DNA from: Luethyella okanaganae
Lineage (GTDB): Bacteria; Actinomycetota; Actinomycetes; Actinomycetales; Microbacteriaceae
Assembly: GCF_042660285.1 (NCBI RefSeq)
Contig: NZ_JBHSTP010000001.1
Coordinates: 1,557,332 to 1,621,331, forward strand
Direction: 5' to 3'
Length of the DNA stretch: 64,000 nt
The translations under genes were made by a program, and so were the position numbers. Position 1 is the first letter of the stretch, and each line of letters begins with the position of its first letter. This document shows, piece by piece, positions 24,177-32,313 of this stretch. The notes below the pieces were generated by a model. That model was not told the DNA's origin. It worked only from the letters and a program-made list of their open reading frames with translations, and did no database searches.

Positions 24177-25103
24177 TCAGGAGTGGTTCCTTTCGGGTTG
24201 GTCGGTGTTTTCGTTGGTCAGGATGATTTTGCCGCGGGTTCCCCCGTTGTCGAGTTGTGTGACTGCTTGGGCGGTTTCGGTCAGTGGCCAGCAGTGGCTG
24301 ATATCGACGCTCAACGCACCGGTTGCTGCCAGGCCGAGCAGGGTGTCCAGGTCGCGGGTATCGCGGGAGTTGTCGGCTGCGTAGGAGAAGTAGGTGCGAA
24401 CCGTTACGCCCTCGTGGCCGATGAAGTCGTAGATCGACAGCGGTGTGGGCCCGCTGGTCGACCCGAACCACACGAGATCGGCACCAGGACGAAGGGTTTG
24501 GAGCGTGTCGGCGAGGATGGTTCCCCCGATGCCGTCGAGGGCCGCATCGTATGGGCCCGCACCATCCAGGTCCGCGACGACGGCGTAGGCGCCGCTGAGC
24601 TCATCCTCGGTGCGGGTGAATGCTGTCACCCTGGCGCCGCTGAGTGCGGCCAGCTGCATCTGGAACCGGCCGACTCCACCCGAGGCGCCTGTCACGAGCA
24701 CCTCGCGGCCGAGCAGGCTGCCCAGCAGGCGCACCGTGCGCAACGCGGTCAGGCCGGCCATCGGCAGAGCCGCGGCCTGGGCGTCGCTGACTGTCTCGGG
24801 GATGACCGCCAGACGGGACGCTTTCACCACGACCAGCTCAGACCAGGCGCCCTGTTCGGCCAGCCCCACGACCCGAGAACCCTCTGCCGGCCCAGACCCG
24901 TCCGCCGCCGCCGCGACCACCACACCGGCTACGTCCTGGCCCGGAGCCCAGCCGGGGTCGCGCATCCCGATCAGGGCGAGCTCGCCTCGATTCACCGAGC
25001 TTGCCTTCAGCGCGATCAGGGCCTCCCCCGGTGCGGGAACCGGCGGCGGCACCTCAACGATCGCCACACTCTTCTGTGCGGTCACGTGGACACTCAGCAT
25101 CAA
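24177..25103 (-). CDS. Zinc-independent MDR-family NADPH:quinone oxidoreductase
   Basis: 308 residues, the usual length of quinone oxidoreductase-type MDR proteins. The N-terminal GroES-like domain has SSVNRGELALIGMRDPGWAPGQDVAGVVV, with no structural zinc Cys cluster. The Rossmann motif is VLVTGASGGVGRFQMQLAAL. It would reduce quinones or enones with NADPH. It is divergent from an HxlR regulator 100 bases away, which is likely its electrophile- or redox-sensing controller. Confidence 0.85.
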   Translation of the reverse strand: MMLSVHVTAQKSVAIVEVPPPVPAPGEALIALKASSVNRGELALIGMRDPGWAPGQDVAGVVVAAAADGSGPAEGSRVVGLAEQGAWSELVVVKASRLAVIPETVSDAQAAALPMAGLTALRTVRLLGSLLGREVLVTGASGGVGRFQMQLAALSGARVTAFTRTEDELSGAYAVVADLDGAGPYDAALDGIGGTILADTLQTLRPGADLVWFGSTSGPTPLSIYDFIGHEGVTVRTYFSYAADNSRDTRDLDTLLGLAATGALSVDISHCWPLTETAQAVTQLDNGGTRGKIILTNENTDQPERNHS

Positions 25104-25204
25104 AACCTCCTGGGATCGTATGTGCTTGTGTCAACCCTGCCTCTATCGCGTCCGGAAGGTAAGTAGGTACCCAAAGGTGCGTTAGAGGGGTCTACTATTG
25201 CGGT

Positions 25205-25612
25205 ATGCCGACCAGGACCGTTGCTCAACACCGTGACGAGGAACGACGCGAGTTCGAGAGCTTCCTCGCCCAGTGCCCCTCCAGAGACCTGCTGGGCACA
25301 TTGGGAAGCAAATGGGTCACGCTCGTGCTCGCCGCCTTGGGACACGGCGCCTTGCGCTACAACGAGATCCTGCGACGCATCGCCGGCATCAGCCCCAAGA
25401 TGCTGACCCAGACCCTCCGCACGATCGAGCGAGACGGGCTCGCCACCCGCACCGTGACGCCGACGGTCCCGGTCACCGTGGAGTACCGGCTCACACCCCT
25501 CGGCAACGACCTGCTCGCCATCATCCTCGACCTCAAGACATGGGCAGAAACCCACGTCCGCATCATCCAAACGGCCCGGCAGGCCTACGACCACCCACCC
25601 CGAAACGCTTAG
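25205..25612 (+). CDS. HxlR-family transcriptional regulator
   Basis: 135 residues with the full HxlR winged helix: LLGTLGSKWVTLVLAALGHGALRYNEILRRIAGISPKMLTQTLRTIERDGL. A single Cys precedes it (FLAQCPSRD), in the place where redox-sensing HxlR proteins carry a reactive Cys. It is divergent from the oxidoreductase gene. Its stop codon overlaps that of the converging MerR gene within TTAG. Confidence 0.9.
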   Translation: MPTRTVAQHRDEERREFESFLAQCPSRDLLGTLGSKWVTLVLAALGHGALRYNEILRRIAGISPKMLTQTLRTIERDGLATRTVTPTVPVTVEYRLTPLGNDLLAIILDLKTWAETHVRIIQTARQAYDHPPRNA

Positions 25613-26136
25613 GCGCTGCTGGCCAGGACCTTGTTGACGGCGGTCTTGGTGCCTGCAGGGGAGGATTGCGTCGTCGGGTCCCAGAGACCTTCAGTCGTGC
25701 CCTCTCGGACGTGGTCCGCGTAGACGCCGACTTTCCACTCGATGACCGTTCGACATTCTTCAAGGGCGCGGATCTGAGCGTCGACGCGGTTTCGGTGCTC
25801 GTCGAGGATCCGCAATCGGTGTTCTTCGTTGCCGGGGCCTTCTCGGACGAGAGAAGCAAATCGCTTGAGTTCCGCGAGGGGCATTCCGGATTCGCGGAGC
25901 TTGACGCAGATCAGTAACCAGTCGACGTCGATTTGCGCGTAGATCCGGCGACCTCCGGTGGAGCGCCGCAGGGGGCCGACCAGCAACTGCTGCCGTTCGT
26001 AGTAGCGCAAAGCATGCACGCTCAGCCCGGTGAGATCCGCGACCTCACCGATCGAGAACGCGTCGCTCGTCGTTGATGGTGGCACTACATCACCCCTGTC
26101 ACTTGATCTAGAGTCCGCTCTAGATCCTACATTCAT
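25609..26136 (-). CDS. MerR-family transcriptional regulator
   Basis: 175 residues. The MerR winged helix starts at about residue 27: FSIGEVADLTGLSVHALRYYERQQLLVGPLRRSTGGRRIYAQIDVDWL. A dimerisation helix follows (EEHRLRILDEHRNRVDAQIRALEECRTVIEWK), and the C terminus has no metal-binding Cys cluster. It diverges from the SDR gene at 26140, with a strong palindrome between the two. MerR proteins of this type commonly activate the neighbouring oxidoreductase in response to small molecules. Confidence 0.9.
   Translation of the reverse strand: MNVGSRADSRSSDRGDVVPPSTTSDAFSIGEVADLTGLSVHALRYYERQQLLVGPLRRSTGGRRIYAQIDVDWLLICVKLRESGMPLAELKRFASLVREGPGNEEHRLRILDEHRNRVDAQIRALEECRTVIEWKVGVYADHVREGTTEGLWDPTTQSSPAGTKTAVNKVLASSA
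26105..26126. promoter_or_regulatory. Palindromic MerR operator between merR and SDR genes
   Basis: GATCTAGAG (26105-26113) is mirrored exactly by CTCTAGATC (26118-26126) with TCCG in the centre. It lies in the only 3-base-plus-leader space available to both divergent genes and inside the start of the merR leader, as MerR operators do. Confidence 0.65.
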
Positions 26137-26139
26137 AGT

Positions 26140-27120
26140 ATGACCCGCACACAGCAGACGCCGACCTCCACTGGATTCTCCGCCTCATCTACCGCCGCCG
26201 ACGTTCTCGTCGGCAGAAGTCTCGACGGCATGACGGCCCTCGTCACGGGCGGCTACTCAGGTCTCGGCTTGGAGACCACCCGAGCCTTCGCGAAGGCGGG
26301 CGCGCGGGTGATCGTCCCCGCTCGTCGGCCGCACCTGGCCCGTGAGCGCCTCGACCGTGTTCCCGAGGTATCGGTGGTCTCCATGGATCTCGCCGACCTC
26401 GACAGCGTCCGCCGGGCGAGCGAGCAGCTCCTCACGGACGTTGACAAACTGGACATCGTCATCGCCGCTGCGGGCGTGATGGCCTCACCCGAGCGGAGGA
26501 TCGGACCCGGATGGGAGAGCCAGTTCGCGATCAACCATCTTGGGCACTTCGCCCTCGTCAACCTGCTGTTCCCGTTGTTGGCGAACGCCGACGCTGCGAG
26601 AGTCGTGACCTATTCTTCCGCCGGTCACCACCTGTCCGACATCCGGTGGGACGACATACATTTCGCGACTGGCTACGACAAGTGGCTGGCATACGGGCAG
26701 GCGAAGACCGCGAACGTGCTCTTCGCCGTTCACCTCGACTCCATCGGACAATCGGATGGCGTGCGGACGTTCTCCCTGCACCCTGGTGCGATCATCACTG
26801 ATCTCCAGCGCGACATGACGACCGCCGAGCAGATCGAGCGCGGATGGATCGACGAGAACGGCAACGTCGTCGGCTCGGGATTCAAGACCGCAGCCCAGGG
26901 CGCGGCCACGGGAGTATGGGCAGCGACCTCGCCGGATCTGGACGAGCGAGGCGGCCTCTACTGCGAGAACTGCAACATCGCTCGGATCGCACCAATCGGC
27001 GGAACAATGGATGACGGCGGGGTTCGCCAGTACGCACTCGACGCGCCCAGCGCTTCTCGCTTATGGCATGAATCAGCGCGCATGACCCAGATCGACGCCT
27101 TTGGGGCCCCGTCTCGGTGA
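26140..27120 (+). CDS. Short-chain dehydrogenase/reductase, retinol-dehydrogenase-like
   Basis: 326 residues. The cofactor site is TALVTGGYSGLGLETTRAFAKAGARVIVPAR (TGxxxGxG). NNAG is replaced by the AAAGVM segment, the active site Tyr-Lys is YGQAKTANVLFAVHL, and the Ser precedes it in VTYSSAGHH. It falls in the SDR group of light-dependent/retinol-dehydrogenase-like oxidoreductases. The start is only 13 bases from the operator, so the transcript is probably almost leaderless. Controlled by the divergent MerR gene; substrate unknown. Confidence 0.88.
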   Translation: MTRTQQTPTSTGFSASSTAADVLVGRSLDGMTALVTGGYSGLGLETTRAFAKAGARVIVPARRPHLARERLDRVPEVSVVSMDLADLDSVRRASEQLLTDVDKLDIVIAAAGVMASPERRIGPGWESQFAINHLGHFALVNLLFPLLANADAARVVTYSSAGHHLSDIRWDDIHFATGYDKWLAYGQAKTANVLFAVHLDSIGQSDGVRTFSLHPGAIITDLQRDMTTAEQIERGWIDENGNVVGSGFKTAAQGAATGVWAATSPDLDERGGLYCENCNIARIAPIGGTMDDGGVRQYALDAPSASRLWHESARMTQIDAFGAPSR

Positions 27121-27159
27121 CCACGTCAATGCCCCCTCACTATCGAAGGGCGCAGACGC

Positions 27160-27310
27160 CTCGTTGGGCGATGCCGCACCCGCCCTATCGCGCACGTCGC
27201 CGCCGAGATGGGCGTCTCCCGCGCAACCGCGTCGAAGTGGGTAACCGCTACAAGCAATTGGGCGAACCCGGCCTCCTCGGCCGCTCATCAACACCGATCC
27301 GTCAACCGAC
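27160..27310 (+). pseudogene. IS481-type transposase N-terminal remnant
   Basis: One frame gives AHVAAEMGVSRATASKWV, the helix-turn-helix of IS481/IS3-like transposases. The adjacent frame gives NRYKQLGEPGLLGRSSTP, the sequence that normally follows. A frameshift divides them and the DDE domain is absent. Confidence 0.65.
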
Positions 27311-27458
27311 CGCGACGAACGGTGAATACGACCGCTGACCCCTGTCGTCGATGATGCGCCTGCGGACGATCCGGACTCGCAGAACTCAGCGTCCTGCAAC
27401 GGCATCCGCGCGGCGGGGCATCCCGAAGAACTCTTCCTGGACCATGTTCTGAACATCC

Positions 27459-28328
27459 GTGTCCTCGGCGATCTCGCCCTCGATACCGACGCGTGCTCGT
27501 GCCCGAGTCAGGTACCGCGAACAGAACCCGCGGACCTGGTCTGCCGTAAGGGCCGAGACGAACGATGGAGCGGACACGAGGCTGCCGATTGTCCCGACGG
27601 CAACTGCCGTGACCGTACTGGCAGCGATCGTGGCGTTGCTTGCCGGGTTGACTGCCGTCGCCGTCGCTTCCGGCACGAACGCCCTAGTCGTAGGCGGGAT
27701 GCTCGTATTCGCCCTGCTCGTCGGCGTCCAAGGGGTGCGCACTGACTGTGGCTGGAACGCGACGACCCGTCTCGTCAACGACTCGCACGAGCATCCTTAC
27801 CTTGTCCTTTTCGGTCACGCGTTCGGGATCCTGCTCGGCTCGACCGTGACAGCAGCGCTGTTGTGGGGTATCGCATACCTTGTGCCATCGCTCCCATCCA
27901 CCGTGTTGTCCGTGCCGCTCCTCGTCATCGGTGCTTTCCGGCTCGCGCGCCCCACCTCATTGCTCCCGGGTGGGTGGAAGGTCCGCCGATCGTGGGAACG
28001 ATGGGGGTCCGTCCCATTCATTACCACTTTCGGCGTGTTCCTTGGTGCTGGTTTCGTGACAACTGTTGCATCACCGATGTTTCTCGTTATTTGTGCGTGG
28101 GCGTTCGTCTCGGGGAGCTTCACCGGCGTGCTCGTCGTTCTCGCCGCCTTCGCTTCCGGGCGAATCTTGACTGCCATGCTGAGCGCGATCGGTGATGCGT
28201 CAAGCGGATCAAATCTTGGCCGCACTGCCGACGCTGTACAAGATCGGATTCAGAACGCCGGGTACTTCGAAGGATTGATCGCAATCGCGCTGGGGATCGC
28301 GCTCTTCCCATTTGCCGGAATGTCATAA
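27459..28328 (+). CDS. Membrane protein of unknown function
   Basis: The translated region has about six hydrophobic spans (for example AVTVLAAIVALLAGLTAVAV, ALVVGGMLVFALLVGVQGV, FITTFGVFLGAGFVTTVASPMFLVICAWAF). A charged loop with GWKVRRSWERWGS lies between spans 4 and 5. The first 50 codons from 27459 are arginine-rich and may not be translated; an in-frame GTG at 27609 is a likelier start. The glycine-rich paired spans are reminiscent of LysE/DsbD-like transporters, but no motif proves it. Confidence 0.55.
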   Translation: MSSAISPSIPTRARARVRYREQNPRTWSAVRAETNDGADTRLPIVPTATAVTVLAAIVALLAGLTAVAVASGTNALVVGGMLVFALLVGVQGVRTDCGWNATTRLVNDSHEHPYLVLFGHAFGILLGSTVTAALLWGIAYLVPSLPSTVLSVPLLVIGAFRLARPTSLLPGGWKVRRSWERWGSVPFITTFGVFLGAGFVTTVASPMFLVICAWAFVSGSFTGVLVVLAAFASGRILTAMLSAIGDASSGSNLGRTADAVQDRIQNAGYFEGLIAIALGIALFPFAGMS

Positions 28329-28340
28329 CGTCCGGATGAA

Positions 28341-28976
28341 ATGGTGAGGTACCTAGCTCGGACGAGGCCTGGAGCCCGCTGGATCGCTGCTGTCAGCGCA
28401 GCAGCGATCTGCTTCAGTGTCACGTCATGCGCTGCCACACCATTACCGAGCGGCGAGGAGGAGCCCACCATGGACATGGGCGAACACATGGTGCTTGAGC
28501 CAACGTGCGTGAGCGCCACGAACCTACCTCTCCCTCCAGAACAGACTGCCGCGCTCTCCGAGTACGGAATATGGTCGCCACCATGGGCCGATCCTCCAGC
28601 CGCATCAGATCTCGGCCGAAATATCGAAGTCCCGCCCGCGCTCGAAGATCAGGTACTGATCTGGAAGAACGCCCTCCTCGTCCGAGAAGGCGTAACAGGT
28701 ACCGTGTCAGTGGTCTCTCCCCCGCACGCGAAACTCATCATCACCACCGAGAAAGAATGGTCAACAGAACTCACCGCCGATGTCGTCAAACGACGGGAAA
28801 CCAGAACTGTACACGTTCGCTCTTGCGAGAATGCGCCGGGAAGTTATCCGGGCGTCATCGTAATGGACTCACCCGCCTGCGTTGTCCTGAGCATCAAGGT
28901 CGACGGGCACACGGAGCAACGACTCCAGGTGCCCTACTTCGGAGCTCAATGCACAGAGGACCTCGGTCGAGGATGA
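28341..28976 (+). CDS. Lipoprotein of unknown function
   Basis: 211 residues starting MVRYLARTRPGARWIAAVSA with a lipobox FSVTSC (acylated Cys near residue 30). The mature part contains four further Cys residues (TCVSA, RSCEN, PACVV, AQCTE), which may form two disulfides outside the cell. No domain was recognised. It follows the membrane protein gene by 12 bases and is probably co-transcribed with it. Confidence 0.6.
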   Translation: MVRYLARTRPGARWIAAVSAAAICFSVTSCAATPLPSGEEEPTMDMGEHMVLEPTCVSATNLPLPPEQTAALSEYGIWSPPWADPPAASDLGRNIEVPPALEDQVLIWKNALLVREGVTGTVSVVSPPHAKLIITTEKEWSTELTADVVKRRETRTVHVRSCENAPGSYPGVIVMDSPACVVLSIKVDGHTEQRLQVPYFGAQCTEDLGRG

Positions 28977-29112
28977 CTGCACTCTGGCTATGTCAAGCTG
29001 ATCTTCAGGACAGGCAATGTCAACTCACCGGAGCAAGATTCGCTCTAGAAAGGGGATGCAATGGACCTAGGCTCCTGCTTTAACGGGCAGTAACCGCAAC
29101 GCGAGGGAGCGC

Positions 29113-29403
29113 ATGATGGCCACAGATGACCGATACTCGGTCGCACCGGTCCTTATCGGGGCGGGTGCGATCGCGCAGAGCATCGGATACGCGATCCTGT
29201 TGCTGGCGGCCCTCGCAGCGCTCGGCCTCGACCGCACTGGATACCCCGTTGTCAGTGGGCTGGGCCACCCAGCATGGATCGTGATCGGAGCCCTGCTGGG
29301 CATCATCGGCGGGATCGTTTCCGGATACGGGTACTTCCTCGTCATGCGTCTCCTCGTACAGCTCCGTTCCAGCAGAACTGTCGCACCAGCCGACGCTGGA
29401 TAG
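29113..29403 (+). CDS. Small two-span membrane protein
   Basis: 96 residues with two clear membrane helices (LIGAGAIAQSIGYAILLLAALAALGL and PAWIVIGALLGIIGGIVSGYGYFLV) joined by a short polar loop. The C terminus is basic then short. No family was recognised. The gene ends at the edge of the decayed avrD copy. Confidence 0.5.
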   Translation: MMATDDRYSVAPVLIGAGAIAQSIGYAILLLAALAALGLDRTGYPVVSGLGHPAWIVIGALLGIIGGIVSGYGYFLVMRLLVQLRSSRTVAPADAG

Positions 29404-29890
29404 CTTGCTCGGGCCGGCTGAGGGGTCGATACTTCGCAGCCGGGTACAGGACGGTTGCCTGCGGCGTACGGGCAGAGCCCTCGCTCTCGGAGCCGCTTGG
29501 GTGCGTCGGCACCGCCGACCACCCGGGGGGGGGTGGCTTCGTGATGTCGATGGGGCGGCTCGGGTCCCTCATCGGAGTTCCGCGGATGCTATCGTGCTCG
29601 CAGTCATGGCACTGGAGGAGCAGGTCAGCGACGCAGATGAACTGTCGCGATCCTGGCTTTCCGGGATCGAGCTGCGGGCGGGCCGATTTCTCTGGCAAGC
29701 TTGCCCAAGCTACGGCGTTCGTGGCGCGAGTTGGCGACATCCGCACTGTGCTTCATGTCTCAACCGACGGCGATATCGCGAGACCACCTGCGGAACCTGG
29801 AATCGAGGGCAATACCGACTCGTGGTCCGTCTACGCGCACGCCGAACGGCGCAGCCGCTCCACCTCCACCACCTCGACAGGTCCTGAATC
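29403..29890 (+). pseudogene. Decayed avrD-family gene, copy 1
   Basis: Pieces in three frames match the intact start of copy 2: LLGPAEG, then GRYFAAGYRTV in a second frame, then WLRDVDGAARVPHRSSADAI and VLAVMALEEQVSDADELSRS in a third. The frame is lost around a run of nine G residues near 29525-29533. AvrD enzymes take part in making acyl-glycoside or butenolide signals such as syringolides. This copy is inactive. Confidence 0.7.
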
Positions 29891-29972
29891 AGGCTGCCAT
29901 AGTCAGCGCTCCAGATGAGGCCTGCGGGGAGGGCACCTGCTTCAGTTGCGATCGGCCGTGACCTGCAGTCGT

Positions 29973-30587
29973 TTAGGCCCCGATCTTCTCCACCGCGACC
30001 GCCGACCGGAGATAATCCAGCACAACTTGTGCGGTTTGCCGGGCGAGCCGGTCATCGACGGCAACTGCCAGAGGCAGCAAAGTTCGAGCCAGGATGGGCC
30101 CAACAAGCAAGTCACACGCAATGTCGATATCGACTCTCCGGTCAGCCAACTCCCCACGTTCAACTGCTGCCGCTATCACCTTCGCGACGTTCGCACGACG
30201 CGGGCCGATGAACTCGTCACGGTACCTCTCGCGCACCGTCAAGTCCGTGCGAACCGATTCGAGAAGTCCAGGCAAATTGTTTCGAAGAAGCGGGGAAGCG
30301 AACATGGCGATATCCTCGCGCTGAAGCTTCAAAAGATCACCGTACAATGAGCCAGTGTTGACCGGCGTGCCGGTTCCAAAGCGGGCCTCAATGACCTCAA
30401 AGGCGAGATGCGCGACGTTGGAGTACCGGCGGTAGAACGTCGGCCTTGTCGTGCCAACCTCCATGACGAGCCCGTCAACGGTGAGCCCAGAGAAGCCTTC
30501 GGTGGCCATAATGCGCTCGGCGGCCTGGATCAGGGCTTCCTTGATGCCCGGGACAAGCGGGCGTCCTACTTGATTATTCGTCACCAC
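29973..30587 (-). CDS. TetR-family transcriptional regulator beside avrD
   Basis: 204 residues. The helix-turn-helix is IMATEGFSGLTVDGLVMEVGTTRPTFYRRYSNVAHL, followed by a C-terminal domain of the TetR_C_11/AefR type (LARTLLPLAVAVDDRLARQTAQVVLDYL). It diverges from the avrD gene at 30671 and a perfect palindrome lies in between. Repression of avrD, and relief by a related signal molecule, is the natural inference. Confidence 0.88.
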   Translation of the reverse strand: MVTNNQVGRPLVPGIKEALIQAAERIMATEGFSGLTVDGLVMEVGTTRPTFYRRYSNVAHLAFEVIEARFGTGTPVNTGSLYGDLLKLQREDIAMFASPLLRNNLPGLLESVRTDLTVRERYRDEFIGPRRANVAKVIAAAVERGELADRRVDIDIACDLLVGPILARTLLPLAVAVDDRLARQTAQVVLDYLRSAVAVEKIGA

Positions 30588-30644
30588 GTAATTCTATCAA
30601 CGACCGCTGCGCACACTACCTGACTGCAGAAACGCTTCAAAATA

Positions 30645-30660
30645 TACAGATAGATCTGTA
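30645..30660. promoter_or_regulatory. Perfect palindrome, TetR operator before avrD
   Basis: TACAGAT-AG-ATCTGTA, 16 bases, ends 10 bases before the avrD start codon and lies in the divergent promoter of the tetR gene. Size and symmetry match TetR operators. Confidence 0.65.
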
Positions 30661-30670
30661 ACGTAGTATT

Positions 30671-31190
30671 ATGATCCCCTTTACCCGCGGGGTTCCGATC
30701 GAGGAGGCCCTCGGCCCGGCGAACGACCGCTACTTTGCTGCGGGCTACCGCAGGGTGTCGTACCTAGTGGGATCCCCTGACTGCAGGGGGCCAGGGCACC
30801 TCTTCGAAGCTATCGCCGCGGTTCGGTATCCGCGAGACTGGTCGACCAACCCCGACGGTAGCGCCCGCGTGGCACATCTGAGTTCTGTCGATGCGATCGT
30901 CCTGCCTCTGCTGCTCCTCGAACAATCGGAGCCGACCGGCTCTCCGGAGGGACTAAGAAGCCGCTGGGTTCAGGCCGTTGACTTGAGATCCGGCAGCGAG
31001 CCTTGGCTTGAACTTGACCGGGTGCCAGTCGTCGCCGAGATCGATGACGACGAACACACGCTCGTGATTGCCGCGGTGGTAGGAAACATCCGAGCTCGCC
31101 TGACCCTCACGCAAAGTGCGGCTGGCAGCCCGCAAGGAGGAACGTCAAACTTGACGCCGTCCACAGGCCGCACCGTGTATGGCGGGCGCT
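30671..31190 (+). pseudogene. avrD-family gene, copy 2, truncated at its 3' end
   Basis: The first 170 residues are intact: LGPANDRYFAAGYRRVSY, then YPRDWSTNPDGSARVAHLSS and VDAIVLPLLLLEQ, the hallmark segments of AvrD. AvrD proteins are about 310 residues, so the C-terminal half is missing. After TVYGGRYRS the frame runs into out-of-frame conjugation-gene sequence and stops at 31555. The product would be a half-length enzyme with a random tail and is probably inactive. Promoter and operator are preserved. Confidence 0.7.
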
Positions 31191-31379
31191 ATAGGAGTAC
31201 GGCGTCACGGACGCTGCTCGGCGCCTTCGATGGCCATCGTGGTCGCACACTCCGAGGCGGCCCCGGACGGGACCGCCCGCGGCCTGATCGGCCCCGAGCT
31301 GCTGGCCCTGAGACCGACCCGGGAAGTGATCCTGCTCGGCCGGGTCTCCGGCACCCTCACGGTGGGGCATCCGGGATGA
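31190..31379 (+). pseudogene. C-terminal fragment of a conjugation-operon protein
   Basis: A frame different from that of the avrD fusion reads ARGLIGPELLALRPTREVIL, then LGRVSGTLTVGHPG and stop. Its stop overlaps the next start by four bases (ATGA). In actinobacterial integrative conjugative elements a protein with such an end precedes the coupling-protein gene. Identification rests on this order and is tentative. Confidence 0.4.
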
Positions 31380-31612
31380 GCACGCCACGACAGTCCGGGG
31401 CGCTCGGGGACGAACTGGCCAACCTCGGCATCGGCATCCTCATCACCACCGCGGTCCTCGCCGTTCTGCTCCGCGGGGCCGGCTCCGTCACCGCGTGGGT
31501 GACCGGCACCGGCCAGCCGCCAGCGGCGTCGAGGCCGGCCTGGGCGTGCTCCTGAACCCCGGCGACCCCGCCGCCGCGCTGGACGCGCCGGGGCTGAATG
31601 AAGTGGCATACT
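31376..31612 (+). pseudogene. N-terminal fragment of a VirD4/TraG-like coupling protein
   Basis: ATG at 31376 begins MSTPRQSGALGDELANLGIG with a membrane span (ILITTAVLAVLLRGAGSVTAWV). After GTGQPPA the continuation GVEAGLGVLLNPGDPAAALD is in another frame. The frame ends at GLNEVAY with a stop. The short N-terminal membrane segment before the missing ATPase is the layout of actinobacterial TraG-type proteins. The ATPase is deleted. Confidence 0.5.
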
Positions 31613-31783
31613 GAACTCGTCTGGGAACTGTCGGCCCTGCACCTGCACTGGCTCTGCGCCTACGACCCCGAACAGAACGGCAGCGCCCCCTTGGGATGGC
31701 ACCGCGACTTCGCCGACACCCGCCAACGCCTCCGCGACTGGGTCGCCGCATCCGGCACCCGCATGGGCTTGACTCTGCCGTAA
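31598..31783 (+). pseudogene. C-terminal fragment of a DUF4913 protein
   Basis: The frame reads LVWELSALHLHWLCAYDPEQ, then NGSAPLGWHRDFADTRQRLR, then DWVAASGTRM. This closely fits the DUF4913 domain found next to conjugation genes in actinobacterial mobile elements. The start is missing and the fragment is fused directly to the coupling-protein fragment near 31612. Confidence 0.6.
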
Positions 31784-31806
31784 CGCCAACTGAAAGGGTT
31801 GAAGAC

Positions 31807-32298
31807 ATGACAGAGAAGACAGGACCGGAAATCGACCGGTCAATCTATGCAATGCCCATGTTCGTCAACCTTGTGGCCCAAGACCTGGCGGTCGCGGAAC
31901 GCGTGTACGCCGCTGCCGGCTTCGTGACTCTCGCGACCATTCCTGGACCAGACGGCGCTCCCTCGCTCGTGCATCTGCGCCGTGAAAAGTATCAGGATGT
32001 CCTCCTGACTCCGGGCGCGGCAGTCCCCGGGTCTACGTCGTCGTCATTCGCGGCCGGAGATGTGGACCTCGCCGAGGTCGCCGAGCAACTTCGTACCGTG
32101 GGAGCTGATGTGGACGGACCCTACGACACTCCGTGGTTTACGACAGATGTTGCGTTCACCGACGGCGATGGCAACAAGATCGTCCTGACCGCCGCCAGGG
32201 TTGCGGACCAGGCGCAGGCTCAGGAATGGGTCGGCAGCCAGATCACTGGCGATTTCGAGGTTCCCGACGGAGCCTCGTTCGACGCCGACCGACCGTAA
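31807..32298 (+). CDS. VOC (glyoxalase/bleomycin-resistance) family protein
   Basis: 163 residues from the ATG at 31807, with AAAGGG upstream. The sequence has the VOC beta-alpha-beta pattern: MFVNLVAQDLAVAERVYAAAGFVTLATI near the start and DTPWFTTDVAFTDGDGNKIVLTA near the end. The family includes dioxygenases, isomerases and drug-binding resistance proteins. It is followed after 15 bases by a TipA-type MerR regulator, a pairing that suggests resistance to or sensing of a small molecule. Confidence 0.75.
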   Translation: MTEKTGPEIDRSIYAMPMFVNLVAQDLAVAERVYAAAGFVTLATIPGPDGAPSLVHLRREKYQDVLLTPGAAVPGSTSSSFAAGDVDLAEVAEQLRTVGADVDGPYDTPWFTTDVAFTDGDGNKIVLTAARVADQAQAQEWVGSQITGDFEVPDGASFDADRP

Positions 32299-32313
32299 CC
32301 GCAGGAGGGCAAC

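Noticed and set aside
27386..27640. Minus-strand frame ending AEDTDVQNMVQEEFFGMPRR as a real gene end
   Set aside because: The last 60 codons look protein-like but nothing upstream continues and no family was recognised; too weak to list.
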